Source: Alphaproteobacteria bacterium
Lineage (GTDB): Bacteria; Pseudomonadota; Alphaproteobacteria; Micropepsales; Micropepsaceae
NCBI GenBank assembly: GCA_003158585.1
Contig: PMKE01000067.1
Span: 1 to 64,000 of the forward strand
Length of the DNA stretch: 64,000 nt
Reading direction: 5' to 3'
Shown: piece after piece, positions 44,713-56,337 of the stretch
Layout of the letters: each line of letters opens with the position of its first letter
Numbering within the stretch: position 1 is the stretch's first letter
Program-made: the position numbers and the translations under genes
The notes under the pieces: model-generated
What the model was told of the DNA's origin: nothing
Seen by the model: only the letters and a program-made list of their open reading frames with translations
Databases searched by the model: none

Positions 44713-47562
44713 TTACCTCCAGCTCAGGTTGAGCGCTTCGGCTTCCCGCCTTTCGTCAAACGGCTTGTTGCCGGCGAGTACGCCGCCGAGAGTCTTCTTG
44801 GCTTCGTCTTGATGACCCGTGGCGTGGAGCACGACGGCCAGGTGGTAGCCGATTTCCGGGCTGTCGCCGTCTGTGGCGTGCGCCCGCTGCAAGGCCGTCA
44901 GCGCACCGGGCCCATCCTTCGCCAGCCATCTGACCCAGCCCAGCGTGTCGAGTACGGCCGCCGACTTCGGCGCTTGCTTTGCCGCTTGTTCGGCGTAGGT
45001 CACCGCCTGCCTCGGGTCCTTCTTCTGGAGCAGCCAGCTAAGATTGTTCAGCGCGACGACGTTTTGCGGCCGCAACTTCAGGACGGCGCGGAACTGCAGT
45101 TCCGCCGTCGCAGGATTGGCCGCCATTTGTCCTTGGGCAAATTCCAGGCGGGCGCCGATGTCGTTCGGGTGCTTGGCGATCCAGTTTGACAGCAGCGCGT
45201 CGGCTTGTTTCTGCTTCTGTGACATCCGGAGAAGCTGACTCGACATGATGACGGCGGCTTCGCTGGGATGCTGCGCCAGGCTCTGCTTGAGCACCGCCTG
45301 CGCCTGATCGTACTGCTTGAGCGCAGAATAGGTACTCGCCAGCAGCAGGTCGGATTGCGTGCCGGGATTCTGCTTGGCGCCGTCCTGCGCCGCGGCGACT
45401 GCATCGTCTCCGTTGTTGGTCGCCAGCGCATAGCGAATGAGCGCCGACCTCGCCGCGTCGAATTTCGGAGCCAACTGGACCGAGCGCTTATAGGCTGCAA
45501 GCGCGCCGTTCGTGTCTTTCTTGGCGGCGAGCGCGGTGCCCAGCAGCAGTTGAAGCTGCGGGGAATCGGAATGCGATGTCGCCAGGCGCCGTAACGTTGC
45601 CAACGCCGGATCGACTTGGCCGGTTGCCAGCTGGATCTCCGCCTGTACGGTCTGCGCGTTCAGGTCGCCGGGCGCGAGCTTGAGGAAGGCGCCCACCGCC
45701 TCTGCCGCTTCCTTCATGCGGTTGCGGGCGACGAAGAAGCTCGTCAGCGCGAGGTTCGTCATGGAACTCTTCGGCTCGGTGGCCACCGCCCGCTTCAGCA
45801 GGGCCAGCGCGTTCTGGTCCTGCCCCATCTGCATGGAGAGTTCCGCGCCCCGGATCATCGCCATGACGTTCTTGGGGTCTGCGGCGAGCACGGCCTGGAT
45901 GTCGGCGTTCGATCCCCTCACGTCCGCGCGCGCGGCGCGGGCCACGGCACGGTCGTAGAGCGCCGGGATGAATTTCGGATCGATCGCCAGGGCACGCGTG
46001 AAAGCACCGATCGCTCCGTTGAAGTCGCTTTTCGCGACGAAAATCTGGCCCTGGAAAAGCGGCCCATACGGACTCTTCGGCGCCTTAGCCGCGAGCTTGT
46101 CGGCGACGGACGACGCTTCGGGGAGCTGATTGCTGCGGAGCAAGGCGGTTATCAGCAGGCCCGCAGTCACCGAATCACCCGGCTGCTTGGCATTGAGATC
46201 GCGAAGCTGCTTGAGCGCCGTTTCCATGTCGCCGCTATTCAGACTAGTGGCCGCGAGCTGCCGCTTAAGAAGATCGCCGCCGAAACCGTTGGCGCTCGCC
46301 TTTTCGAAATACTCCGTCGCCTTTCCGAACTGCCCCGTCATCGCATAGGCCTGCCCGAGCAGAGCCATGATGCGCGGCTCCTGCGAGTCCTTCATCGGCA
46401 GCAGCGTGTCGAGCGCCCGTTGTGCGTTCTTCGTCTGAAGATATTGCGAAGCGAGGTAGATGCGCGGCTCCGGATAGTCCGGGTATTTCGATACCGAGGC
46501 CGAGAGCAGAGTCATCGCGACGTCGTTATGACCGCTCACCAACGCCATTTGCGCGACGACAGGCCCGATCTCCGGTCGCGAATTGACGAACTCCGGTGGC
46601 AGCGCCTGGGCGATGCCCCAGGCGCCCTTGGCGTCCTTCGCCCGCTCCAGCAGCAGCGCCTTGTAGTAGAGCGCCTGCGGCAGGTCCTTCGACTGGGCGA
46701 GAGTGGCATCGACGTCGGCGCGCGCCTTGCCGTCCTGGCCGAGCTGCATGTAAACACCGGCCCGCGCCAGGAGGGACACCGGATTGCTGGGATACTGCTT
46801 CACAAGATTGTTGGCGGGGCCGAGCGCCTGATCGGCTTTGCCCGTCACCTGCAACAGGGAAATCTTGAGCAGCAACACGTTGGCGTCCCTGGGCGCCTTG
46901 GCGGAGGCCTCGTCGGTCAGGCTCAGCGCCAGCTTCGTGTCGTTCTGATCTTTGGCGAGGCGCGCGCGCGCGGTAAGACCGGGAACGTCCCGCTTGATCG
47001 CCAGCGCATTATCCAATTCGCCGACGGCGAGTTCGGGATGGCCCAATTTGACCTGTGCCGCTCCGCGCGCCCTCAACGTAGCGGCCGCAAGATCGCTGCG
47101 GTCGTTGGCGTCCGGCGCAGGGAACTGATCGATGACCTGCTGCGCCTCGCCGCGATTGATCATGGCTTCGTACAACAACGGCAGCACCTTTGCGTCGGGC
47201 GCTCCGTTCTGGCGCGCGGCGCTGAGTTCGCGCGCGGCGGACGCCCAGTCGCCGGACTGCATATAGGCGTATCCGAGCTCTATGCGGACATCGGCGTTCT
47301 TAGGCGCCAAGTTGGCGGCATTCCTCAGATAGATCACCGCCACATTGGGGTGCCCCTGCTGCATCGCCTGGCGCGCCTGCCGCAGTAGGTTGTTCAGCCC
47401 CGAGGGGGTACTGGAGTTCTGCGCGGCAGGCTCGCCGAGGCTGGCGTAACTCGGCTCCATGCCGAGCGAAAGCCCGGTCAATGCGCCCACGGCGACCGCG
47501 AGCATCAGCCGGCGCCGGCCGCGGACCGAATTCAAGGTGTCGTACAGTGTCAAGTCAGGCAC
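44713..47562 (-). CDS. prsT: PrsT-type TPR-repeat protein of the XrtA/PEP-CTERM system
   Basis: 949 residues, nearly all tetratricopeptide repeats after a hydrophobic N-terminal segment (LMLAVAVGALTGLSLG), with many canonical pairs (AIGAFTRALAIDPKFIPALYDRAVARA). Size, repeat content and position directly after prsK and prsR fit the exosortase A-associated PrsT (TIGR02917). The annotated GTG at 47562 has AAGGAG only one base away, so initiation at TTG 47553 is possible. A periplasmic scaffold role is inferred. The 14-base gap to prsR supports one operon. Confidence 0.92.
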   Translation of the reverse strand: MPDLTLYDTLNSVRGRRRLMLAVAVGALTGLSLGMEPSYASLGEPAAQNSSTPSGLNNLLRQARQAMQQGHPNVAVIYLRNAANLAPKNADVRIELGYAYMQSGDWASAARELSAARQNGAPDAKVLPLLYEAMINRGEAQQVIDQFPAPDANDRSDLAAATLRARGAAQVKLGHPELAVGELDNALAIKRDVPGLTARARLAKDQNDTKLALSLTDEASAKAPRDANVLLLKISLLQVTGKADQALGPANNLVKQYPSNPVSLLARAGVYMQLGQDGKARADVDATLAQSKDLPQALYYKALLLERAKDAKGAWGIAQALPPEFVNSRPEIGPVVAQMALVSGHNDVAMTLLSASVSKYPDYPEPRIYLASQYLQTKNAQRALDTLLPMKDSQEPRIMALLGQAYAMTGQFGKATEYFEKASANGFGGDLLKRQLAATSLNSGDMETALKQLRDLNAKQPGDSVTAGLLITALLRSNQLPEASSVADKLAAKAPKSPYGPLFQGQIFVAKSDFNGAIGAFTRALAIDPKFIPALYDRAVARAARADVRGSNADIQAVLAADPKNVMAMIRGAELSMQMGQDQNALALLKRAVATEPKSSMTNLALTSFFVARNRMKEAAEAVGAFLKLAPGDLNAQTVQAEIQLATGQVDPALATLRRLATSHSDSPQLQLLLGTALAAKKDTNGALAAYKRSVQLAPKFDAARSALIRYALATNNGDDAVAAAQDGAKQNPGTQSDLLLASTYSALKQYDQAQAVLKQSLAQHPSEAAVIMSSQLLRMSQKQKQADALLSNWIAKHPNDIGARLEFAQGQMAANPATAELQFRAVLKLRPQNVVALNNLSWLLQKKDPRQAVTYAEQAAKQAPKSAAVLDTLGWVRWLAKDGPGALTALQRAHATDGDSPEIGYHLAVVLHATGHQDEAKKTLGGVLAGNKPFDERREAEALNLSWR

Positions 47563-47576
47563 TCCTTCGGTTGGCT

Positions 47577-48952
<1,376 letters not shown>

Positions 48953-48956
<4 letters not shown>

Positions 48957-50998
48957 GTCGCCACCCGGCTTTCCGCTTCCTGACAGGCAGGAAGAAAGAG
49001 CGACACCGTGGTGCCTTCGCCCAGTGTGCTTTCCACTTCGATATCCCCTCCAAGGTCGCGCATCGTCGAACGCGCCTGATAGGCGCCGATGCCGAGCCCC
49101 TTTTTCTTCGTGGTGTGCAGCGGCCGGAACAGGTCGCGTGCGATGAAGTCCGGGCTCATGCCGGGGCCCGCATCGCGCACCCGCACGCGCACGCGCCCGC
49201 CCGCAAGATCGACGGAGAGGCTGACGCTGCCCGGTTCGGGGCTGGCCTCCATCGCGTTGGAGACGACGTGTTCGAGCGCGCTCTCGAACGAGCCGGGTTG
49301 GGTGATTTCGGCATAGATCGCCTCGCCGTCGCGGCCGAAGACGAGACCGGAGCGCGCCTTCTTCTGCGCGAAGCGGGCGATGAGATCGCTGACGTTCACT
49401 GGCCCGCGCGAGGCGGCGGCCGGCGCCGCGGTGCCGTCGCGCAGCTTGGCGATGAGGCCCTGGAGGTTGTCGACCGCGTGGCGGATCGTTTCCATCATGT
49501 CGGCGCGGAAGTCCGCGTCGTCGCCGAAACGTTCGGCGTTTTTCAGCAACATGCTGAGTTGCCCCGCCGTGTTCTTGAGGTCGTGCAGCGCGAAGGTGAC
49601 GCGGTTGTTGAATTCAGCGAGCTGCTGCGAATCGGCAAGCGCCTGCGCCGTCTGCTCGTGGACGAGATAACCGGCAAGTTGCGTGGCGATCAGCGCCACG
49701 AGGTTGCGGTCTTCCCAGTCGAGCCGCTTCGGCGCGCGCGGCTTGTGCAGCAGGGAGAAGCCTATGAGTTCGTCGCGGAAACGGAGCGGCACCACCAGCC
49801 AAGCCTCGGGGAAACGCTTCTTCCAGGCCGGGGCGGGCGCGTCATCGCCGGAGGACAGTTCCAGGAATACCACCTTCTCGTCGTCGAAAACCTTGAGGAT
49901 TTCGTCGTTCTCCTGGATCGGCCCGAAATTCTCGCCGAATACGGAATAGGCGAGACGCGCGAACTGCCGCCAGCCGCTGCGCCGCACGAACAGCACGCCT
50001 CCCGGGCTGTCGAGCAGGTCGGACAGCGTGAGCAGCACGCGCTCGGGTCCGCCGCGGTCTTCGTAGCGCGACAGGGCCTGGATGAACTTCGTCCATTCGA
50101 CGCGGTAGTCGTATTTGTAGCTGAAAAAGTTTTCGTTGATGAACGTCTTGAGCTTCGAGCGCACGGAATGGGTCGAGAGCGCGACGATCATCGCCACCAG
50201 ACCGGCAAAGCCGAGAACGATCGACAGAACGACCGCGGGCGTTCCCCCGAAATGCCGGACATAGAGAGCCGCCGCCGCCGTTCCCTGGAGCAGGATGCCC
50301 GCGAAGATCAACGTCGTCGAATGGAACACCACGGTGCGTGAGGAGTGGAGCTTCAGGCGCAACGATTCGTTGCGGATGGCAGTGACGACGAAGAGCGGAA
50401 GCGTCACGAGATAGACGAGCGGATGCGCGGCGCTGAAAGTCTCGATGCTGCTGCCGCCGAGAAATTCCGGAATGCGCAGTATCACCTGATAGGCGTAAAG
50501 CCCCGTCAGTCCGATCACCATCAGCTTGACGGACCACAAACGCGAACGGCCGATGTTGCGGAACAGGTTCTCCGCCAGGATGAGACCCATCAGCGAAACG
50601 GCGAGCTGCGCGGTGGGCAGGTTCACCCTGACGCCGAGGCCCGTGTCGATATTCGCGCCGGTGATTGCGAAGCCCAGATCGACGGCAATCAGAACGACGC
50701 CTATCAGCGCCAGTCGGAGCCACAACGGATGACGGTCGTCGTCCTGACGCGCTAGGCCGATCGTCACCGCGAACCAGGACGCATCGCGTAAAGCGCCGGC
50801 AGCGGGCGGCAGCCAATCTTCTACCCAGCCGAGATCGTTCGCCGCGCGCGAGAGAGCCCACAGCGCGGTCATGGTCGCCGCCAGGGCGAAGAGATAATTC
50901 GGCCAGGAGTGCTTGCCGCGCGCGGGGAGGATCACGGCGAAGGCCGTGTAAGCGATAGCCGTCAGAAGGGCGGCATATAGAGAAATCCCCAGTTCCAT
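48953..50998 (-). CDS. prsK: PrsK, membrane histidine kinase of the XrtA/PEP-CTERM system
   Basis: 681 residues. About 280 N-terminal residues carry roughly nine spans, followed by a GAF-like domain, then a kinase core: HDLKNTAGQLSMLL (phospho-His), the N box NAMEASPEPGS, G1 VRDAGPGMS and G2 GLGIGAYQAR. Membrane topology and motif order match PrsK (TIGR02916). AAGGG precedes the ATG at 50998. First gene of the prsK-prsR-prsT operon. Confidence 0.94.
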
Positions 50999-51029
50999 CT
51001 AGCCCTTGGCGCGTAGAGTAGAGTTGTAA

Positions 51030-51058
51030 TAATTATCAAGAACGGAGAGCGATCTCAA
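51030..51058 (-). promoter_or_regulatory. Predicted sigma-70 promoter of prsKRT
   Basis: On the minus strand TTGAGA (51053-51058) and TAATTA (51030-51035) are separated by exactly 17 bases, about 32 bases before the prsK start codon. The surrounding DNA is AT-rich in an otherwise GC-rich locus. The regulators thus appear to be made from a housekeeping promoter. Confidence 0.68.
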
Positions 51059-51088
51059 TTGAACACGGGCCTGCGCAGTAAAATATTT

Positions 51089-52369
51089 TTACAGACGCAA
51101 ACTTTGCGCACGCGTGGCCGCTATAGCTTCCGCAGGATCAAGCTGACACGCGCGGCGATGCGCGAGAACTCTACGGAGCAGGGTTAGCTGACCTTGCGTC
51201 GTGTCGTGCCAATCGAATTTCTCGGCATGACGGCGTGTAGCGGCGCGCTCGGGAAGCTTGGCGAACAGGCGCCGCACGCCGTCGACGATACCTTCGGCAT
51301 CGTACTTCTCCATGAGCACGCCCGCGTCGGGAGTGGTGACGACTTCGGGCGTTCCCCAGATTGCCGACGCCACAACAGGCGTACCGCAGGCCATCGATTC
51401 GAGCAGCACGTTCGCCCAGCCCTCGCGGCTTGATGCGAGCACCAGCGCATCGAGCGCACTGTATACCGCCGCGAGATTCTGTTGCGTGAGCGTGCCAAGG
51501 AAGCGAACGCGTCCCGTTAGTCCCAGACTGCCGGCGAGGCGCTCCAGCGAGTCACGCTCCGGCCCTTCTCCGACGATCAGCAGATCCGTATCCGGCAGGG
51601 AAGCCAGCGCGCGGATGACGTGGTGATGTCCCTTGCGCTCGATCAGCCAGCCGACGCTGCCTAGCGTGCGCTGCGTCAGGCCGAGTTCGCGCCGCACGCG
51701 GCTGCGGTCGCCCGGCTTGAACAGATCGAGATCGACACCGTTGCGCAGCACCGTCACGCCTTCGGCTGGCGTGCCGAGTTCCACCAGCTTGTCCTTCAGT
51801 GCCTGGCAGACCGTGACCAATCCGTCGGCCCGGGCAGCGGCTTCGCGGATCATCCGCCGCGGCGCGGAGAATTCCGGAATGAGATTGAGGTCGGAGCCGC
51901 GTGCCGTCACCACCACCGGTATGCCGAAATGGCGTCCGAGCCGCACCGCGGCCACACCGTCGGGATAGAAATAATGCGCGTCGATGAGATCGTAGCGCCG
52001 TCCTTCCGCCAGCAGCTTTGCGAGGCATTGCTTGAGGCTGCGATAGAGCGTCGTCGGCGAAAGCGACATGCCCGCCTTCGGCACGACGAAATAACGCGGA
52101 TGATGAACCTCCAGCCCGTCCAGTGTCGTCCGCCGCGGCACGAGGTCGAGACGGCCGGCAGGGGCGTAGCGCAGCCACGACGGCATCCACGGCACCGGCG
52201 CGATCACGTCGGCCGTCGCTTCGCCGGTGGCGAGCAGCTTGGCGAGCCGCGTCGCCACGAAACGCCCGTGCTGCGGCCGGATCGCGTTGGGGAAAAGCGT
52301 CGTGACCGTCAGCAGCGACAGCGGCCGGTCTTCCGGCGTCCAGGGACTGGGGGAGAAAAAAGCGTTCAC
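51089..52369 (-). CDS. GT4-family glycosyltransferase
   Basis: 426 residues. TLFPNAIRPQHGRFVATRL and the GSVGWLIERKGHHHVIRAL and SSREGWANVLLESMACGTPVVAS donor-site segments are typical of EPS GT4 enzymes. GTG start overlaps the upstream stop (GTGA), so it is coupled to the GT4 gene at 52366. Third gene of the minus-strand run that begins with the sugar transferase at 55129. Confidence 0.9.
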   Translation of the reverse strand: MNAFFSPSPWTPEDRPLSLLTVTTLFPNAIRPQHGRFVATRLAKLLATGEATADVIAPVPWMPSWLRYAPAGRLDLVPRRTTLDGLEVHHPRYFVVPKAGMSLSPTTLYRSLKQCLAKLLAEGRRYDLIDAHYFYPDGVAAVRLGRHFGIPVVVTARGSDLNLIPEFSAPRRMIREAAARADGLVTVCQALKDKLVELGTPAEGVTVLRNGVDLDLFKPGDRSRVRRELGLTQRTLGSVGWLIERKGHHHVIRALASLPDTDLLIVGEGPERDSLERLAGSLGLTGRVRFLGTLTQQNLAAVYSALDALVLASSREGWANVLLESMACGTPVVASAIWGTPEVVTTPDAGVLMEKYDAEGIVDGVRRLFAKLPERAATRRHAEKFDWHDTTQGQLTLLRRVLAHRRACQLDPAEAIAATRAQSLRL

Positions 52370-53586
52370 GCCGGCGCCTCGGCCAGCACGCCGCTGCTGC
52401 GCAACGAACGGACGATCGAGACCACGCGCGCCGCATTGCCCTTCCAGGTCAGGTTGCGGGTCATGATCTTCTTGGCTGCCGCCGCGCCTAGCCTGTCGCG
52501 CAGGGCGTCGTCGCCGGCCAGCCGCTCGATGGCGGCGGCGAGCGCGTCGGTGTCGCCGGGCGGGAAGAGCAGCGCGTCGACGCCGTCCTCCAGGACCTCG
52601 AGGATGTTACAGCTGGCGGGCGCGACGATGGTGCGTCCCAGTGCCATGTACTCGAAGAGTTTGAGTGGGCTGGCGTAAGGCGTGACCTGCGGCTGAAGCG
52701 CGATGTCCATTGCAGACAAGAGATCGGGCAGCGCCTCGCGCCTCGCGACGCCGGTGAAGTGCACGCGTTCCGTCACGCCTTGCGCGCGGGCCTGCCGTTC
52801 CAGGGCTTCGCGTGCCGGGCCGTCGCCGACCACCAGCAACCTCGCGTTACGGAGCGCCGGCCGTTCGGCCAAAAGGTCGACGATGCGGTCGAGGCCGTGC
52901 CATTCCCGCACGTAACCGACGAAGCCGAGGACCAGGGAATCGTCCCATCCCAATCGCGCCTTGGCGGCGCGACGGTCGCGCGGGCGGAAGGCATCGGTGT
53001 CCACGCCGTTCGGCGTCACGATTACCCGTTTCTCAGCCACACCTGCGCGCACCACGTAAGAAGCGAGCGCCTCGGTGACGGGAAGCACCACCGAAGCCGC
53101 GTGCCAGCATCTCCGTTCGGTCCATGCGGCGAGCGCCGGCCAGGACAGCTTGCCGTAGCGTGCCCGCTCCTCGGCGATGGGGGCGTTGACCTCTAATATA
53201 TAAGGTAAGCGGAAGAGGCGGGCCGCCCACACGCCCGACAGCATGTAGAGGTTAGCCCTTTCGTACAGCGCGTCGGGCCGGTGCCGGATCGCCGCGGCGG
53301 CCAGCTTGACGAATTCGAGGAGGTTGTAGCCCAGCTCTCCCAACTCATAAGCGAATTGCGGCAGCAAGCGGCGCTCGACGGTCTCGGCCATCGCCTCGAC
53401 GCGCCTCGGTTCGACCAACACGACGCGATGGCCCTGGGCGCGCAAGGCGCCGATCAGCTCGTCGATGTGCACCGACTGGCCATCGCGCGCACGCGTCCGA
53501 TGGTGATAGAGAATGGTCAATCCGTTCAAAACAGGCGTTCTCGTTTGGAGATGCGTGGCCTCAGCGTCCGCCTTGCGCGAACACAA
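52366..53586 (-). CDS. GT4-family glycosyltransferase
   Basis: 406 residues from the ATG at 53586, which overlaps the sugar transferase by 26 bases; a TTG start near 53527 (giving LNGLTILYHHRTRARDGQSV) is also plausible. GT-B features: VIVTPNGVDTDAF and VTPYASPLKLFEYMALGRTIVAP. Part of the glycosyltransferase pair after the initiating transferase. Confidence 0.88.
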   Translation of the reverse strand: MCSRKADAEATHLQTRTPVLNGLTILYHHRTRARDGQSVHIDELIGALRAQGHRVVLVEPRRVEAMAETVERRLLPQFAYELGELGYNLLEFVKLAAAAIRHRPDALYERANLYMLSGVWAARLFRLPYILEVNAPIAEERARYGKLSWPALAAWTERRCWHAASVVLPVTEALASYVVRAGVAEKRVIVTPNGVDTDAFRPRDRRAAKARLGWDDSLVLGFVGYVREWHGLDRIVDLLAERPALRNARLLVVGDGPAREALERQARAQGVTERVHFTGVARREALPDLLSAMDIALQPQVTPYASPLKLFEYMALGRTIVAPASCNILEVLEDGVDALLFPPGDTDALAAAIERLAGDDALRDRLGAAAAKKIMTRNLTWKGNAARVVSIVRSLRSSGVLAEAPA

Positions 53587-55129
53587 GGACGCGGAACGTC
53601 TGAAGCATGATCGACAGGTCCCTGAGGACGCTGAAATGCTTCAGATAGAACAGGTCGTATTCGAGCTTGCGTTCGGCGTCCTCGACGGAGGCGCCGTAGT
53701 GATAGTTGATCTGCGCCCAGCCGGTGACGCCGGCCTTCACGCTGTGCCGCAGATGATAGAGCCTGATCTCGCCGGACAGCTTATCCACGAAGCAAGGCCG
53801 TTCTGGGCGCGGCCCGACCATCGACATCTCGCCGAGCAGCACGTTGATGAGCTGCGGCACCTCGTCGACCCGCGTCCGCCGCAGGATATTGCCGACGTGC
53901 GTGATGCGCGGATCGTTCTCGCACGCCCACTGGGCGCCGTTCTTTTCCGCGTCGACGCGCATGGTGCGGAACTTGATGATCTTAAAGGCGCGGCCGCCCT
54001 GGCTGACGCGCTCCTGGCGATAGAACACCGGGCCGAAATCCTCGAACACGATCGCCAGGACCACGACCGCCAGCGTCGGCAGCGTCAGAAGCAGCAAGGT
54101 GGCCGAGAACGCGATGTCGAGCAGGCGCTTCAGCGCGCGGTCCAGCCAGCCATAACGGAAGCCGTCCGAATAGAGCAGCCAGTGCGATTCGGTCCATTTC
54201 AGATCGACGCGTCCGGTTTCGCGCTCTATGAAGGTGTTGAAGTCGAACACCGGCACGCCGTTGGCCTTCCAGGGCAGCAGATGATCGAAGTGCAGGCCGT
54301 CCGGTTCGTCCACCGCGACCACGACCTGATCGATATGCAGCCGCGACTCCAGCTCTTCGACCGTCTGTACGGCGGCGAGCGTTTTGATGGTTTCACCCGG
54401 AATACCCGCAGGCGGCAGGCCGCCGAGATACTCTTCGGTCAGGAAATGCAGTTCCGCCAGCCTGCGGTCGGAGCGCCGAAACAGGTCGCGCAAATGATGC
54501 GCCCGGATGCCCGTGCCGATGACCAGGATGTGGCGGCGGAACCAGTGACGCCGGGCCATCGAGAGGAAAACCGGTCGGCTCATCATGCCGCCGAGCATAC
54601 CTGCGCCCAGGCCGACGAGAACGATCGTCGCGGCGCGGCTGAAGCTCTGAAAGGCGAGGGAGTCGAAGAAGAAAGACAGGCCGTAGTGAATGATCAGCAT
54701 ACTGAGCACGGCGCTGACGCCGAGCGCGACGACAAGGCTGGTTATGGAGGTCGAGAAGTTGATGAGCGCATCGTAGCGATAGCAGCCGGTGGCATAGGCG
54801 AAGGCCATGCTGCAGGCGACCAAGCAAACGATCACGGACGCCGTTTGAAGAGGCGTCGTCAGATCGAGCCGCTGATGCACCGCGTAGACCAATCCCGCCG
54901 TAGCACCGGCCATGAAGAAGAGATCGAGCATCGCCAGCGTGGTGCGCGAGCCCGGCAGGAAGCGTTGGCGCATCCGGGAGTTCGTCGCGGCGGCGCCGCT
55001 GCTTTGTTCGGAGTAAACAAGTCGAGGCCTCGCAAGGGTACGCGCATTCCTTCCTTGAGAACGATACGCACTCGCGTCACCTGATGCTGAATAACCGACA
55101 AACGCGTCCCTCATTTTTCCCGGCCCCAT
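53561..55129 (-). CDS. Initiating sugar transferase, XrtA/PEP-CTERM-associated
   Basis: 522 residues with four or five N-terminal spans, a CoA-binding-like middle domain (ILVIGTGIRAHHLRDLF) and a C-terminal hexose-1-phosphate transferase domain: KRLLDIAFS, YRQERVSQGG, KFRTMRVDAE, VDEVPQLINVLLGEMSMVGPRPERP and AGVTGWAQIN. This full-length arrangement matches the PEP-CTERM-associated sugar transferase (TIGR03013). It loads the first sugar phosphate on undecaprenyl phosphate. ATG at 55129 or 55114. Transcribed away from the export gene at 55671. Confidence 0.92.
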   Translation of the reverse strand: MGPGKMRDAFVGYSASGDASAYRSQGRNARTLARPRLVYSEQSSGAAATNSRMRQRFLPGSRTTLAMLDLFFMAGATAGLVYAVHQRLDLTTPLQTASVIVCLVACSMAFAYATGCYRYDALINFSTSITSLVVALGVSAVLSMLIIHYGLSFFFDSLAFQSFSRAATIVLVGLGAGMLGGMMSRPVFLSMARRHWFRRHILVIGTGIRAHHLRDLFRRSDRRLAELHFLTEEYLGGLPPAGIPGETIKTLAAVQTVEELESRLHIDQVVVAVDEPDGLHFDHLLPWKANGVPVFDFNTFIERETGRVDLKWTESHWLLYSDGFRYGWLDRALKRLLDIAFSATLLLLTLPTLAVVVLAIVFEDFGPVFYRQERVSQGGRAFKIIKFRTMRVDAEKNGAQWACENDPRITHVGNILRRTRVDEVPQLINVLLGEMSMVGPRPERPCFVDKLSGEIRLYHLRHSVKAGVTGWAQINYHYGASVEDAERKLEYDLFYLKHFSVLRDLSIMLQTFRVLVFAQGGR

Positions 55130-55670
55130 CGTTTGTTCGCCTATGCATATCGAAATCGCAGGCAGAGCAAAAGGATTTTATAATTTTATTAATGTGAAGT
55201 TACAGATACGCGATGGGGCAATGTTAATGCGCAGCAATCGCAGAAATAGATTTTACGGAGCGTGATGCTGCGTAACCAGTGCGCGCGCGCGACTTGATCG
55301 CCGTAAGATCTCGGCGTGGGGAGAGGCCACCTGCGACACGGCTACGAAACACCGTTTTAAGGAATACGTCGCTTCCATGCCGATGTGTGCGTATCCGCTT
55401 AGGAAGCTCGCGCGTTCCGGGAAGTTTACGTAAAGGCGACCCAGAGGGCGTGGAACGGAGTGCACGAACTTTGCGCTAACGGCAGCTTTAACTCTGTAAC
55501 GTTCGCCCGATGTTTAATCCTGGAGACCGCCTTCCGTGACGAACACTAAGCGGCAAGGGGTGAACGGTACCCCGAAGCCACATACAAATTCTATTTATTA
55601 GAACTGTTATTGGAAAAGTTCTTAACTACCGGCTAGATTGGTTCCCGGTGATTTGACACAGGGGTTAGCG
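55130..55670. promoter_or_regulatory. Long AT-rich divergent regulatory region
   Basis: 541 bases without a credible gene. A weak sigma-54-like match (GG at 55217-55218, 10 bases, GC at 55229-55230, on plus) deviates from consensus at several places. AGAACT/AGTTCT inverted repeat (11-base spacing) is found near 55600-55622, close to TTGGAA-N18-TAGATT (a weak sigma-70-like pair). Its length fits a regulated intergenic region that PrsR could bind. Confidence 0.5.
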
Positions 55671-56300
55671 ATGAAGCGTTTGAACTTCTCGGGTGTAGTG
55701 CGTCCGGCACTTGTTCTTCTGAGTATTCTGAGTGCGATGCTCGTCACGGCCTGCACGAACAATCTGCCGCCGCCGCCGGTGGTTTCCGATAGCAGCACGA
55801 CCTACAGGATCGGCGCCGGCGATTCGCTGGGCATCTTTGTTTGGCAAAACAAAGAGCTTTCCACCACGGTGCCGGTGCGCCCGGATGGCAGGATCTCGCT
55901 GCCTCTCATCAACGACATTACGGCGGCCGGAAAAACGCCCACAGAGTTGTCCGGGGACATCCAGGACCAGCTGAAAAAATATGTAAACAACCCGCTTGTT
56001 ACTGTTATTGTAAACTCGTTCGTGGGTCCCTATTCGCAGCAGGTGCGGGTCGTAGGCGAGGCGGCAAAACCCAGGTCACTTCCTTACCGCGACCGGATGA
56101 CGGTGCTTGATGCGATGATCGAAGTCGGCGGGCTTACGCAGCTGGCTTCCGGGGATCGCGCGACATTGGTGCGTACGGTAAACGGCAAGCAGGCAAGTTA
56201 CGGCCTGCGGCTCGACGATCTGATCAAGGACGGCGACATGTCGGCAAATGCGACGTTGGCGCCGGGGGATGTGATCATAATTCCGCAAGCCTACTTCTAA
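55671..56300 (+). CDS. Wza-type polysaccharide export lipoprotein, XrtA/PEP-CTERM-associated
   Basis: 209 residues. Type II signal ending at lipobox VTAC; then the Poly_export domain (YRIGAGDSLGIFVWQNKELSTTVPVRPDGRISLPLI) and an SLBB-like unit (VRVVGEAAKPRSLPYRDRMTVLDAMIEVGG). Starts at ATG 55671 with AGGGG. Size and pattern fit the PEP-CTERM-associated export protein (TIGR03027). Outer-membrane pore for the polymer. Confidence 0.92.
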   Translation: MKRLNFSGVVRPALVLLSILSAMLVTACTNNLPPPPVVSDSSTTYRIGAGDSLGIFVWQNKELSTTVPVRPDGRISLPLINDITAAGKTPTELSGDIQDQLKKYVNNPLVTVIVNSFVGPYSQQVRVVGEAAKPRSLPYRDRMTVLDAMIEVGGLTQLASGDRATLVRTVNGKQASYGLRLDDLIKDGDMSANATLAPGDVIIIPQAYF

Positions 56301-56337
56301 GAAGGTAGGCTGTTGCAGACGAGGGGGGCGTGGTGCT

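Noticed and set aside
45616..47388. 590-codon plus-strand frame opposite prsT
   Set aside because: Antisense to a TPR gene with regular repeats; long shadow frames are expected in GC-rich DNA.
53513..55084. 523-codon plus-strand frame opposite the sugar transferase
   Set aside because: Covers the same DNA as a transferase with complete family motifs; its text is rich in Arg, Asp and Gln without any domain.
55217..55230. GG-N10-GC sigma-54-like site before the export gene
   Set aside because: Spacing fits, but both flanking boxes deviate from TGGCACG and TTGCA at two or more places; left as a note only.
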